Positions 20,801-28,982 of a stretch of 64,000 nt of DNA are shown here, piece after piece. Below the pieces are notes generated by a model that was not told where the DNA came from, searched no databases, and saw nothing but the letters and a program-made list of their open reading frames with translations. How positions within the stretch are numbered: the first letter of the stretch is position 1; each line of letters begins with the position of its first letter. Origin of the DNA: an uncultured Schlesneria sp. GTDB lineage: Bacteria > Planctomycetota > Planctomycetia > Planctomycetales > Planctomycetaceae. A program made the position numbers and the translations under genes. Location of the stretch: positions 80,101 to 144,100 of the forward strand of contig CAIULL010000070.1 in assembly GCA_903899985.1 (NCBI GenBank). Direction: 5' to 3'.

Positions 20801-23800
20801 ACGAGCAGAATGCAGACGGGGCAAAGCCCGACGCGAAGAATGGTAGTCCCTCGAAAACGGATCCCTCTCAGCCGGACTCTGAAAAGCCTGCAACCGCTGA
20901 CATGGCGAAAAAAGAGCCATCGAAACCTGATGGTCAGAATGCGGAGACATCGAAGCCCGATTCGAAGAACAGCAATCCTGGGAAGTCAGATGCACCGCCA
21001 GCTGAGACACAAAAACCAGCGAACGCTGCCGCAATGAAATCTGATGCTTCGAAGCCTGACGAGCAGAATGCGGATGGGGCCAAGCTCGACGCGAAGAATG
21101 GTAATCCCGCGAAGACAGATCCCTCGCAATCGGACTCTGAAAAGCCTGCAACCGCTGACATTGCGAAAAAAGAGCCATCGAAACCTGATGCACAGAATGC
21201 GGAGACGTCGAAGTCTGATTCGAAGAACAGCAATCCTGGGAAGTCAGATGCATCGCCATCTGAGACACAAAAACCAGCGAGCGCGGCCGCAATGAAAGCC
21301 GACGCATCGAAGGCCGATGCATCGAAGCCTGACGAGCAGAATGCAAACGGGGCCAAGCCCGACGCGAATAATGGTAATCCCTCGAAAACAGATCCCTCTC
21401 AATCGGACTCTCAAAAGCCTGCAACCGCGGACATGGCGAAAAAAGAGCCATCGAAACCTGATGGACAGAATGCGGAGACGTCGAAGCCCGATTCGAAGAA
21501 CAGCAATCCTGGGAAGTCAGATGCATCGCCATCTGAGACACAAAAACCAGCGAGCGCAGCCGCAATGAAAGCCGATGCATCGAAGCCAGACGAGCAGAAT
21601 GCAAACGGGGCAAAGCCCGACGCGAAGAATGGTAATCCGTCGAAAACAGATCCCTCACAACCGGACTCTGAAAAGCCGGCAACCGCTGACATGGCGAAAA
21701 AAGAGCCATCGAAACCTGATGGACAGAATGCGGAGACATCGAAACCTGATTCGAAGAACGGAAATTCTGTGAAGGCGGATGCATCGTCATCGGATCAGCA
21801 AAAACCAGCGAACGCTCCCCCAACGAAAGCCGATGCATCGAAGCCTGGCGAACAAAATCCGGATGGGGCAAAGCCAGACGCCAAGAACAGCAATCCATCG
21901 AATTCAAATGGATCGCAATCCGCAACGCAGAAACCAGCAACTGCTGGGATGCCAAAGCCCGATGCCGGAACGCCAGAAAATCCAAAATCAGGTGAGCCTC
22001 AAGCGGCGACACCTCAATCCGATAAACAGAATCCCCCTTCCGCTAAATCAGATGCATCACCGGCGGCCAATAAGCCGGCAAATTCTAAGGAATCCGATTC
22101 CCAGCCAAATCCTCAGGCGGCTGCGAATAGTCCGGCGAAGTCACCACAAAATGATCAAAAGGATCAAGCCGGGGCGAAACCATCACTGCAGCAACAGGGG
22201 GCTGCTGCGGCACAAAAGCAGGAACAAATTGCTCGTGAAGCGACTCAGCAAGCGGTGGAACTTGCCAAGGAAACAGGAGCGGATTCGCCGGCAACGAAAG
22301 CGGCTGCGGAGTTTGCACGGAAAGCCGATGCCGCAAAACAGCAAGCTCAAGCAGGCCAGTTAGCTCAGGCCGCGAAAGAGGCCCGTGAAGCGCAAAAAGC
22401 ATCGGAAGATGCGAGCAAGCAATTGAATCCGGAAGGCCGGTCGACCTCGCCTCAATCGAAGAAGGCTCAACAACTTTCCGAACAACAGCGTGACTCGGCC
22501 AAACAGTTGGAAGAACTTTCGAAGTCGTCAGACGCGGCACGCGGTGCCCAGGTACAGGGACAACGTCAGCTTGCGGAAGCGACAAAAAAACTGGCAGAAC
22601 AACTCGATCAGACTTCGCAAACATTGAAATCCAAGCCACTCAATTCACCTCAATCAGCAGAAGCGGGTGAACGAGCAAAGAAGTCGGCTGAGCAGGCACA
22701 GCAGGCGATGAAGCAGTCGGCACAATGCAATTCACAACAGGATGCGCAAAAGTCGGCACAAGCGGCCGCTGATGCCGCTGAGAAACTTAAGCAAGCCGCC
22801 AATGAAGTGAAGCCAACACCTCCGCAATCACCCAAGGCGACTCCAGTTCCGAAAAAGGTGGGGTCACAAGTTGCGCAGGCAACAAAACAAATTCAGGAGG
22901 CTCAACAGAAACTCGGACAGTGCAACTGTCAGAATCCAAGCGCGTCGAGTTCAGGTTCCAAATCGGGATCGAGTTCTTCATCAAATCCGAACGCGAGCTC
23001 GCAGAGCCAAACACCACAAGACGAGAAACCGCCCGGAAAACCCAAATCGGGTGGTAAGGGAGTCGGTCCGAGTGGCGAGGGAGGGAAAAAGCTGGGCGAG
23101 GCTCCGCCGGCTGAAAAACCGCCTGCAAAATCTCCATCAGACAGTAAGCCGCCGGGTCAGAGCAGTCAGGAAGGGAAGAAGCCGAGTCCGTCCCAACAGG
23201 ATGGAAAGCAGCCTGGAAAATCTCCGTCCGACAGCAAGCCGTCGGGTCAGAGCAGTCAGGAAGGGAAACAGCCGAGTCCTTCCCAGCAGGATGGGAAGCA
23301 GCCCGGAAAATCTCCGTCCGACAGCAAGCCGCCGGGGCAGAGCGGTCAGGAAGGGAAGCAGCCGAGTCCGTCCCAGCAGGATGGGAAGCAGCCTGGAAAA
23401 TCTCCGTCGGACAGCAAGCCGTCGGGGCAGAGCAGTCAGGAAGGGAAACAACCGAGTCCGTCCCAGCAGGATGGGAAGCAACCTGGAAAATCTCCGTCCG
23501 ACAGCAAGCCGTCGGGGCAGAGCAGTCAGGAAGGGAAACAGCCGAGTCCTTCGCAGCAGGAGGGGAAAAAAGCTCAGCAGGACGGAAAGCAACAAGGTCA
23601 GGCGTCCAAGCCCGGAAAGCCTGATGGTTCGCCATCGGAAGGAGAATCGAACAGTAATCAGGTTGGAAATCAACAACAGCCGAAAAGTTCCGAGTTTGCC
23701 CAGGCGGCTCAACAATTCCGTGATGTGGCGGCGATGCTAAGGCAGACACGCGGTGAACCAAAAGAGAATTTAGCAGCACGCGAACCGATGAAATCGCAAA

Positions 23801-24060
23801 AGCCTGGAAAGCCGATGCCGGGTGAGCCTCAGCAGAATTCTGAGCCGGGAGAAAGCGGAGCGAATGCGCAGGGAACCACGGCGACTCCTGATCTCAGTCA
23901 TCTCGATCTCGAGCTTCAGCAGCAGGCCCGCCAAAACTGGGGTCGGTTGCCAGGGCAACTTCGTACGGAAATCCTGCAAGGGGCGGGAAAGAAGTCGCAT
24001 CCGGAATATACTCAGCGGATCAAGTCGTACTTCGACGAAATTACAAAACCTGCCAAGTGA
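17866..24060 (+). CDS. Giant membrane-anchored repeat protein, DUF4175-like N-terminus
   Basis: This is a 2064-residue protein. The N-terminus has two transmembrane segments (about residues 33-54 and 60-78) and a third near 154-172. A beta-rich extracytoplasmic-looking region follows to about residue 540, then long Gln/Glu/Lys-rich coiled coils. A low-complexity part contains 86-residue tandem repeats (974-1352) and 30-residue tandem repeats (1755-1904). The C-terminus ends in a conserved-looking segment (WGRLPGQLRTEILQGAG) followed by a helix. The N-terminal layout resembles DUF4175 proteins; the function is unknown. The ATG at 17866 is chosen because AGGAGG lies five bases before it; an in-frame TTG 24 bp upstream is less likely. 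A squalene-cyclase-like gene starts 21 bp after the stop, suggesting an operon. The low-complexity part could vary in length between strains. Confidence 0.8.
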   Translation: MSTAPTGIPPLIERQLLALDKQIRDSAFIRGSGRLVLWVCLFLVGGFFLDAFLGLNGTVRGCLLGTWIVLALWLLWRGVIRPAIAPVSFSALAALVEQQFPELRERLTSLVELRGNEGAELAPGASKLMQDLLARQTVKALDQFSVDQVGSQYGPLRAVLAGAFSVLLLIAPFAWNSDGYGLLWSRFFVPWGNYAWGSNLDLKVVEGDQVVARGTDVPVHVVLTDRRRHREIDRNNVKSLWLNWHDATNASDRRRLEWDAESESFTTTLPHVLQTVTFHVTTDGASSGTHRIDVADPPVVTQFKLEIEPAAYTGLPAKILTGVPGEVHVTEFSRIQLQVEFNEPVIEAELRWPAESQEQVNLPARSDPKSVQKVAIEKAIPIELSADRRLGILNVTANLTGPFAVRVKNSFGLRNNDPSRLLIVKPDLPPEIKLTGSEEPVLARPDDIVEQSIEVADDFGLTAVELHAESSTGMKHVEQLTVEQLRESHVSHTFSLDLAPFALKGGQVVTYRVRAVDNCPQPVPHEVWTSPRTLMINTSLKQLPDQELAAEEKSLEQELTSLRTELNESKEALAKLHQQTEQESLNKKPETDKTERLIALQEAQDKLIERLQQLSDRLAERRMTKDLAPLADRIATEDLQVAQDRLDQAKNQAARDQLEPISQAIDRTAAADRQLQQLERHLNELNKLEQDLVELTRVAQRAERLAEQLEKFEAEQQAVADQGARQAEQKQAERDGQTPGSQDQQASVNKKNPEADSQGTRSQQTENEKVSKPNQEPADNAKTDPAAAEALQKLKDEGQKLTDQMNELLKKHPELLEAARREQQDQLNRLADQARQLAVPQERLAEALKQEAENAPAVASRPENEVTPSADETNKAADRMAETQPGTTPQQTAVQNADSRKPDTGNADSSKVDPSKTDAPQPAKSDMPKSEGEAKDGSKSDSKDRNSSQADESQSDAQKPANAAAMKADASKADASKPDEQNADGAKPDAKNGSPSKTDPSQPDSEKPATADMAKKEPSKPDGQNAETSKPDSKNSNPGKSDAPPAETQKPANAAAMKSDASKPDEQNADGAKLDAKNGNPAKTDPSQSDSEKPATADIAKKEPSKPDAQNAETSKSDSKNSNPGKSDASPSETQKPASAAAMKADASKADASKPDEQNANGAKPDANNGNPSKTDPSQSDSQKPATADMAKKEPSKPDGQNAETSKPDSKNSNPGKSDASPSETQKPASAAAMKADASKPDEQNANGAKPDAKNGNPSKTDPSQPDSEKPATADMAKKEPSKPDGQNAETSKPDSKNGNSVKADASSSDQQKPANAPPTKADASKPGEQNPDGAKPDAKNSNPSNSNGSQSATQKPATAGMPKPDAGTPENPKSGEPQAATPQSDKQNPPSAKSDASPAANKPANSKESDSQPNPQAAANSPAKSPQNDQKDQAGAKPSLQQQGAAAAQKQEQIAREATQQAVELAKETGADSPATKAAAEFARKADAAKQQAQAGQLAQAAKEAREAQKASEDASKQLNPEGRSTSPQSKKAQQLSEQQRDSAKQLEELSKSSDAARGAQVQGQRQLAEATKKLAEQLDQTSQTLKSKPLNSPQSAEAGERAKKSAEQAQQAMKQSAQCNSQQDAQKSAQAAADAAEKLKQAANEVKPTPPQSPKATPVPKKVGSQVAQATKQIQEAQQKLGQCNCQNPSASSSGSKSGSSSSSNPNASSQSQTPQDEKPPGKPKSGGKGVGPSGEGGKKLGEAPPAEKPPAKSPSDSKPPGQSSQEGKKPSPSQQDGKQPGKSPSDSKPSGQSSQEGKQPSPSQQDGKQPGKSPSDSKPPGQSGQEGKQPSPSQQDGKQPGKSPSDSKPSGQSSQEGKQPSPSQQDGKQPGKSPSDSKPSGQSSQEGKQPSPSQQEGKKAQQDGKQQGQASKPGKPDGSPSEGESNSNQVGNQQQPKSSEFAQAAQQFRDVAAMLRQTRGEPKENLAAREPMKSQKPGKPMPGEPQQNSEPGESGANAQGTTATPDLSHLDLELQQQARQNWGRLPGQLRTEILQGAGKKSHPEYTQRIKSYFDEITKPAK
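20785..21919 (+). repeat. 258-bp coding tandem repeats (86 aa)
   Basis: Units beginning at the DASKPDEQN motif start at 20785, 21043, 21316, 21574 and 21832, giving periods of 258, 273, 258 and 258 bp. The 273-bp unit carries an extra five-residue duplication (KADAS). Each unit has the order DASKPDEQN, GAKPDAKNG, KTDPSQPDSEKPATADMAKK, AETSKPDSKNSNPGKSD, QKPANAAAM. The fifth unit is partial and diverged, and a degenerate copy precedes the first. The repeats are in frame within the large membrane-anchored protein. Lys, Pro, Ser, Asp and Ala dominate, so the region is probably disordered. Confidence 0.9.
23128..23577 (+). repeat. Five 90-bp coding tandem repeats (30 aa)
   Basis: Five units start at 23128, 23218, 23308, 23398 and 23488, each exactly 90 bp. 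Each encodes KSPSDSKPSGQSSQEGK followed by QPSPSQQDGKQPG with few substitutions; the last unit diverges near its end. High DNA identity between units suggests recent expansion by slippage or recombination. Confidence 0.92.
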
Positions 24061-24081
24061 GTGGAAAGGACGAGACCACTG

Positions 24082-25104
24082 ATGTCGAAAATCGTTCTGA
24101 TCCTCACCGTGACGATCGCGATTGTTCTTCCACGAAACCTCTGTTTTGCAATCGATGATCAGGTGGTCGACAACGCGGTCGTGAATGCTTTGCGAATACT
24201 TTCCCGGCTACAGAATCCGAATGGAAGCTGGAGCATCGAAATCACTGGTGAATCCACGGCGGCGACATCGCTGGCGGTGATGTCGTTTCTGGCAGCGGGC
24301 CATGTGCCTGGAGAAGGCCCTTATGGCGCGGCGATTGAGCGTGGCATCAACTACGTGGTCGATCATCAGGAAGCAAACGGAATGATTGTGGACCGTCGCG
24401 GACACGGACCGATGTACGATCACGGGATCAGTACGCTGATGTTGGCCGAGGTGTCGGGGATGACCTCCAAAACTCAATCCGCCAGGGTGCGAAAGGTGCT
24501 GGAAAACGGGGTGAAGTTGATTCTGAAAGCCCAACAGGTTCGAAAGGGACGAAACGACGCGGGTGGCTGGCGATACCAGTTGAACAGCCCTGATAGTGAT
24601 TTAAGCGTAACAGGTTGGCAATTGCTGGCTCTGCGAGCGGCAAAAGATATCGGTTGTGATGTCCCGATTGAGCGGATTGATTACGCCGTCAGTTATGTCA
24701 AAAGATGTTCAAGCGGACGTGGTTTTGCGTATCAACCGATGGGTGGACCGACTTCGACGCTGACGGCGGCGGGGATCCTTTGCCTTCAAGTGTGCGACCA
24801 CCTGGACGACAATGAAGTTCATTCGGGGATTCAATTCCTGCAGCGTCAACCCCTTCGTTACGACGACGGCTGGTACTTCTATGGAGCCTACTATCACGCG
24901 ATCAGCGCCTATAAATTTGGTGGACCTGACTGGGAACGGACCAAGGCGATTCTGTTTGAACAGCTAGTGGCAAACCAGCAACCGGTCGGAGGCTGGAAGG
25001 CGATGAACGGCAACGAACGACCACAGGGCCAGGTCTATTCAACCAGCCTCGGAGTTCTCGCTCTGACAGTCGAATATGGATATCTACCGATTTATCAGCG
25101 GTAA
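24082..25104 (+). CDS. Exported squalene-cyclase / prenyltransferase-like repeat protein
   Basis: This is a 340-residue protein with alpha/alpha-toroid repeats of the prenyltransferase and squalene-oxidase-repeat type. Recurring pieces are NPNGSWS, GGWRYQL...SVTGWQLLALRAA, GRGFAYQPMGGPTSTLTAAGILCL and GGWKA...YSTSLGVLAL. Residues 2-23 form a signal peptide (SKIVLILTVTIAIVLPRNLCFA). I see no DxDD protonation motif of genuine squalene-hopene cyclases, so an enzymatic role is doubtful and a binding role is possible. ATG at 24082 is chosen because the signal begins there; a GTG seven codons earlier is in frame. It lies 21 bp downstream of the giant repeat protein and is probably co-transcribed with it. 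Confidence 0.8.
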   Translation: MSKIVLILTVTIAIVLPRNLCFAIDDQVVDNAVVNALRILSRLQNPNGSWSIEITGESTAATSLAVMSFLAAGHVPGEGPYGAAIERGINYVVDHQEANGMIVDRRGHGPMYDHGISTLMLAEVSGMTSKTQSARVRKVLENGVKLILKAQQVRKGRNDAGGWRYQLNSPDSDLSVTGWQLLALRAAKDIGCDVPIERIDYAVSYVKRCSSGRGFAYQPMGGPTSTLTAAGILCLQVCDHLDDNEVHSGIQFLQRQPLRYDDGWYFYGAYYHAISAYKFGGPDWERTKAILFEQLVANQQPVGGWKAMNGNERPQGQVYSTSLGVLALTVEYGYLPIYQR

Positions 25105-25166
25105 TGAATTATTCGGATTGCAACGCAAGCCAAATTCCACAAAATCGACTGCAATTTGACGAAGCC

Positions 25167-25187
25167 CCACCGCCCCCGTGGCGGTGG
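25167..25187. repeat. Hairpin between convergent genes
   Basis: CCACCGCC and GGCGGTGG pair around a CCCGT loop in the 263-bp gap between the plus-strand squalene-cyclase-like gene and minus-strand mobA. It may stop transcription in both directions, but lacks a T-tract. Confidence 0.4.
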
Positions 25188-25367
25188 TTAACGGGCCTTT
25201 GCACCAGCACAAGACCCCATTCACCGATACGATGAATGCAAATTCAGAGACGAGAAAACGAAGAAAAAAAGATTGGAACACTAATCAGCACTCATCTTCG
25301 CTAATCAGAAAATTCAAAATTCCTTCCGACTCTTATTCGTGCGATTCGTAAAATTCGTGGTCAAAAC

Positions 25368-26024
25368 TCACTTGGTTTTATCTCTGTGCATCAGTGGCTG
25401 AAATTTCTTCGCATCTTCCGAGAAACCTGCCACCGCCAATGCTTTTAGGTAATCTTCTGGATGATTCAGGTTTTCGAGAGTCGCCAGCTCAGGATCGACC
25501 GATCGCAACTCATCGACCAGGACTTCTCGCGTGTTGACTTCGTCAAACAGAAATCGGGGACGCAATCGGTCGGCTCCAAGTAGTTTCTGTACGTGCTCGA
25601 GAACCGACGTTCGATAAACGGCGGCGAGCGGGTGATGATGCTGGCCATCACGCGGCACCGCAATGTCGTGGTCTCCGATCAGTTCAAACATTCGCACGAT
25701 AAAAGCGGGGAGGAGCAGTGGCACGTCGCAACTGGTGACGTATACGGCGTCGACGTTTGTTTTGGTCATCCGTAGTCCAGCCGCCAAACCTTCCAGCGGG
25801 CCCCGATCCTGACGTTCGTCGTGCGCAACGATGATCTCATGGGGAATTTCAGGCAATTGCTGACCGGGCGCGGCGACAACGACAATCTTATCGGAAGAGA
25901 CGATCTGGCTGACCAGGCGAATGACTCGCTGCAGCATCAACTCGGGGCCGAACGGCAGCGTCGCTTTGTCGCGTCCCATGCGACTCGATTTGCCGCCACA
26001 GAGAATAATCGCTCCTTTTTCCAT
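25368..26024 (-). CDS. mobA: Molybdenum cofactor guanylyltransferase MobA
   Basis: This 218-residue protein attaches GMP to molybdopterin, using GTP, to make the molybdopterin guanine dinucleotide cofactor. The N-terminal nucleotide-binding signature is present: IILCGGKSSRMGRDKA (residues 5-20). The RGPLEGLAAGL and VYVTSCDVPLL motifs, the latter with the metal-binding aspartate, and the LNHPED motif near the C-terminus also match the family. The ATG at MEKGAI is chosen because family members start just before this strand; the longer reading frame upstream has no family features. The gene is divergent from fhcC and lies 4-8 kb from two moeA genes, consistent with supplying a molybdo- or tungsto-enzyme. 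Confidence 0.88.
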   Translation of the reverse strand: MEKGAIILCGGKSSRMGRDKATLPFGPELMLQRVIRLVSQIVSSDKIVVVAAPGQQLPEIPHEIIVAHDERQDRGPLEGLAAGLRMTKTNVDAVYVTSCDVPLLLPAFIVRMFELIGDHDIAVPRDGQHHHPLAAVYRTSVLEHVQKLLGADRLRPRFLFDEVNTREVLVDELRSVDPELATLENLNHPEDYLKALAVAGFSEDAKKFQPLMHRDKTK

Positions 26025-26175
26025 GTCATCATTTCGTATCAGGTGGTCGAAGTGTTCCCAATTGTGTGAAATCCGTTTGTGAGTTAGTGTGACAGACAAG
26101 ACGGAAAATGGAACAATCACACCCATACTTGTTCGAATGGTTTTAAATCGGTGCTTTGTCAGACAACTGAATGAC

Positions 26176-26213
26176 TGTGCCACTGCATGACCGTCTTTCG
26201 GTCAAGCAGTGCT
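26176..26213. repeat. CACTGCTTG-type hairpin, copy 1
   Basis: TGTGCCACTGCATGACCG and CGGTCAAGCAGTG form an imperfect stem around TCTTT, between the divergent mobA and fhcC genes. The same sequence family recurs near 32347, 57462, 63871 and 63932. Confidence 0.65.
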
Positions 26214-26275
26214 TTTTGACTGGCCGAAGACACCAGACAGACAAACGACATCAAGAATTGAATAAGGATCGCACC

Positions 26276-27100
26276 GTGCTACGGCTCACCTATCGCGGCG
26301 AAACTGCTGTTCCTGTCGAGATTGAAGGGTTCACCCCTGACTGGGCCTGCGATAAGTCACTCGCCGAAATTGAACAATTTCTGATCTTTCACGGCAATCA
26401 AAAACTTCCGTTGGCCGAGATGTTCACGGTAACTGGGGACGCCAGCGACAAACGATTTGAGTTTGAGGGAAATCTGGCGGGCGTTCACTGGATCGGGGCG
26501 CACATGGCCTCGGGCGAAATCCACGTTCAAGGTTCCGTCGGACGTCACGTCGGCAGCGATCTGAATGGTGGCAAGATCGTGGTTGAGGGAAGCGCGAACG
26601 GCTGGGTCGGCGCCGAAATGCGACGTGGCGTGATCCATGTGAAAGGAAATGCCGGTCATCTGACCGGTGCCGCCTATCGTGGTTCCGTGAAAGGAATGAC
26701 GGGAGGGACAATCCTGGTCGATGGCAACGCCGGAAACGAAATCGGCCTGACGATGCGGCGAGGGATGATCGCGATCGGAGGAACGGCAGGGGACATGCTC
26801 GGTTTCAATATGATTGCCGGGACGATTCTGGTCTTTGGTGAGTGTGGTATCCGTCCCGGTGCGGGGATGCGTCGAGGGACCCTCGGTCTCTTCGGCCCCA
26901 ATCCACCGCCGTTATTGCCAAGCTTCCGGTACGGTTCGACGTATCGTCCCCAGGTCGTTCCATTGATGCTGCGAACCCTGGTCAATAAGGGTTTTCAAGT
27001 CGACGAATCGTTGTTCGAATCTGACTTTGACCTGTACCACGGTGACCTGGTCTCAGTCGGTCGCGGCGAGATTCTGTTCCGTCATGTGATGGCGACATAG
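26276..27100 (+). CDS. fhcC: Formylmethanofuran dehydrogenase subunit C homologue (FhcC/FmdC-like)
   Basis: This 274-residue protein matches subunit C of archaeal formylmethanofuran dehydrogenase and of the bacterial formyltransferase/hydrolase complex, which acts in tetrahydromethanopterin-linked C1 oxidation. The centre (about 80-190) is a right-handed beta-helix of glycine-rich repeats: GEIHVQGSVGRHVGSDLNGG, GKIVVEGSANGWVGAEMRRG, GVIHVKGNAGH, GTILVDGNAGNEIGLTMRRG, GTAGDMLGF. GTG at 26276 is chosen as start because TAAGGA ends seven bases before it and the protein then begins VLRLTYRGE, like its relatives; the frame upstream reads through a hairpin repeat. Subunits A, B and D are not in this window, so this copy is separated from the rest of the complex. 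Confidence 0.85.
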   Translation: MLRLTYRGETAVPVEIEGFTPDWACDKSLAEIEQFLIFHGNQKLPLAEMFTVTGDASDKRFEFEGNLAGVHWIGAHMASGEIHVQGSVGRHVGSDLNGGKIVVEGSANGWVGAEMRRGVIHVKGNAGHLTGAAYRGSVKGMTGGTILVDGNAGNEIGLTMRRGMIAIGGTAGDMLGFNMIAGTILVFGECGIRPGAGMRRGTLGLFGPNPPPLLPSFRYGSTYRPQVVPLMLRTLVNKGFQVDESLFESDFDLYHGDLVSVGRGEILFRHVMAT

Positions 27101-27170
27101 AAAGAGGGGTTGGACACCCGACCCCAGAACAGCCAGCTCACAGCCAAGTTTGGTTGATATTATTTGCCCG

Positions 27171-27223
27171 AATCGGCGGCTTCCAGCCGCCGATTCAAAA
27201 AGGCATGGAGGCTGGAAGCCGCC
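27171..27223. repeat. Nested inverted repeats between convergent genes
   Basis: AATCGGCGGCT and AGCCGCCGATT form a perfect 11-bp stem with a three-base loop (27171-27195). Part of it, GGCGGCTTCCAGCC, occurs again inverted at 27210-27223. The pair lies between fhcC and the minus-strand formylglycine-enzyme-like gene. Alternative pairings are possible. There is no T-tract. Confidence 0.55.
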
Positions 27224-27253
27224 ACTAAAAAGCCGACAATATCATCGCAGAAA

Positions 27254-28183
27254 TTACCAAACAATTCGAAACCCCGTTCCCAGGTGACGCGTCCCTTGCC
27301 CACCCCAGAATCGGAAGGCGGACCTCGCAAATCTGGCACCCGCGCCGAAATTCCCGCCGCGGACGATGTGGAAATCTTCACCTACCCCAATTACGGGGTC
27401 AACCCGGGAGTGATTCGTGTACGCATCATCTGTAGCGCAGTCGAAACACCACTCACCAACATTTCCATGCATATCGAATAGTCCGAACTGGTTTTTCATT
27501 TCCCGATAAGAACCAACAATGGTTGGTCTTTCTAAGTATTTTCCTTTTGTTGTCGTACCGAAAGGATGTTTGCCGTTGATGTTCGCCTTGTCACCATTTA
27601 ACACGCCCCCGAAATGAAATGGTGACGTGGTGCCAGCGCGGCAGGCATATTCCCATTCCGCTTCAGTGGGAAGCCGGTAGCCGTCACCACCAGAAAGTGT
27701 GACTCTGGCCCTTTTAATGGAATCGCCCTCCCGTCGAATCTCATCGATCGAATAACAGGCCGAAAGTCCGTCTGCCTCACTCAGTTTATTGCAAAATTCG
27801 ATCGCATCGAACCAGGAAACTGAGTCGACCGGGAACCGGCTTGTGTCCAGACCCTCAACTTTTTTGTAGACACTGGGATTAGTTCCCATCACCGTCAGGT
27901 ACTCCCCCTGAGTCACCTCGTAAATCCCCATCAAGAATGATTTTGAGATCTGTACTTCATGTTGGGGTTGCTCGATGCTGGCTCGTTCCACGTCGAACCG
28001 GTTATCCGCTTCGACATAAGCCTTCAAATCAGCGGGGCTGCTTCCCATTTTGAAGGTGCCAGGCGGAATTTTCACGAACTGCATTCCGGTTGCCTTTGAC
28101 GTGAGCACTTCGCCAGCAACCAAGGTTGTGAGAGTCTCAGAAGAAATCCAAATGCAATAGATCACAACGATCAAATACTTCAT
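27254..28183 (-). CDS. Exported formylglycine-generating-enzyme-like (SUMF1) domain protein
   Basis: This 309-residue protein has a signal peptide (KYLIVVIYCIWISSETLTTLVAG) and one FGE-sulfatase/SUMF1 domain. Family landmarks are FVKIPPGTFKMGS, SFLMGIYEVTQGEY, PVDSVSWFDAIEFCNKLS, YRLPTEAEWEYACRAGT, LFDMHGNVGEWC and the C-terminal RGGNF...RSAFR...GFRIV. Bona fide members oxidise a sulfatase cysteine to formylglycine, but many planctomycete copies lack a nearby sulfatase and may act in binding or other modifications; none is adjacent here. The ATG at 28183 is chosen because GAGG lies six bases upstream and the signal begins there. The preceding small reading frame ends 27 bp upstream of this start. 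Confidence 0.85.
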   Translation of the reverse strand: MKYLIVVIYCIWISSETLTTLVAGEVLTSKATGMQFVKIPPGTFKMGSSPADLKAYVEADNRFDVERASIEQPQHEVQISKSFLMGIYEVTQGEYLTVMGTNPSVYKKVEGLDTSRFPVDSVSWFDAIEFCNKLSEADGLSACYSIDEIRREGDSIKRARVTLSGGDGYRLPTEAEWEYACRAGTTSPFHFGGVLNGDKANINGKHPFGTTTKGKYLERPTIVGSYREMKNQFGLFDMHGNVGEWCFDCATDDAYTNHSRVDPVIGVGEDFHIVRGGNFGAGARFARSAFRFWGGQGTRHLGTGFRIVW

Positions 28184-28209
28184 TCGGCACCTCAATCGAT
28201 ATGCGATCG

Positions 28210-28473
28210 TCAAATACCCGGCAAGTGAGGCATTTTATCGTGTCGTTTTCGGTAGAAGAACGAGTCTGGGCCGACTTTTCTTCCGGGCTGATATCTTTTC
28301 GCCTTCAGGGGAAAGATTCGGATATATTCAATGTCTACAAATCCCCCCACCTCAAAAGCGCAGGTCGGAATTTTAGTTTGTTGTACCAATTCCCGCGCGT
28401 ATTCAGCGGCTCGCTTCGATGCCGCGAGCACGATGAGCTTTTGTTTGGTTGTTACGTCGGACTTGCGGATCAT
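28210..28473 (-). CDS. Small hypothetical protein
   Basis: This is an 87-residue basic protein with no signal peptide or membrane segment. The sequence alternates helix- and strand-like pieces (KLIVLAASKRAAEYARELV, CAFEVGGFVDIEYIRIF), which looks more protein-like than a chance frame. It ends 27 bp before the SUMF1-like start on the same strand, so it may be the first gene of that transcript. No ribosome binding site is evident before the ATG at 28473, and I do not recognise a family. Confidence 0.42.
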   Translation of the reverse strand: MIRKSDVTTKQKLIVLAASKRAAEYARELVQQTKIPTCAFEVGGFVDIEYIRIFPLKAKRYQPGRKVGPDSFFYRKRHDKMPHLPGI

Positions 28474-28805
28474 GGGTTGTCGTCTTGGAACTCATGCGTT
28501 TCATTTTGACTCTCTGATCCTTACTGCAAATGGTAATCAGTCGATTTCTAGAACTCGTGAAGTCGGTTCAACGATCGAATTCAGCGGGGTGGGGAACGTG
28601 CTGTGTACACGCCGGTCCGAGGCTGGCAGCATCGCCGACGTGGCCGACGCTGCCAGTGTCAAAAACAACCGTGAGAAGCGATTTTCATGAGCACCTTCAA
28701 AACGTTAAGAAAAGTTGTCTGTTTTTCTGTTTACATGCGACTTTGTTGTTTGTAATATCGTTGTCGCAAAATATGTTTGTGGAGTTGGTAGGCCTTTTTT
28801 TGATA

Positions 28806-28982
28806 GTTTAACCCGCAGCCATCGGCGTAGGCGGATCGGCGTTCAGCCGATCTCTTCAAACGTCGCTGGACATTGATAGTTATCGACAAGTCGATTGGAT
28901 CGCAGTGGCCGAATGAGCGAATGACACTTCGGGTTTGTCAGTGACGCCGCTTGACTCGCTTCTCTTCGAGGCGCGGTTAAAC
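28806..28982. repeat. GTTTAACC-bounded element, copy A (177 bp)
   Basis: The element begins GTTTAACCCGCAGCC and ends GAGGCGCGGTTAAAC, so its termini are the 8-bp inverted repeat GTTTAACC/GGTTAAAC. Internally, GGCGGATCGGCGTTCAGCCG and ATCTCTTCAA near the left end, and CGCTTCTCTTCGAGGCGCGG at the right end, match two copies at 56060-56376. The centre is unlike in the three copies. No coding capacity. The flanking stretch 28474-28805 contains only a CTGGCAGC/GCTGCCAG hairpin near 28622-28657. Confidence 0.75.

Noticed and set aside
20525..22012. A 495-codon open frame on the minus strand opposite the 86-residue repeats
   Set aside because: It mirrors the tandem repeats of the plus-strand gene, has a Ser/Arg/His-rich periodic sequence, no ribosome binding site and no domain; it is open only because the repeat codons avoid stops in that frame.
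22787..23779. Overlapping open frames on both strands across the 90-bp repeats
   Set aside because: They have the same cause: the repetitive codon usage (Lys/Pro/Ser/Gln) leaves alternative frames open. Their products are simple repeats without protein-like features.
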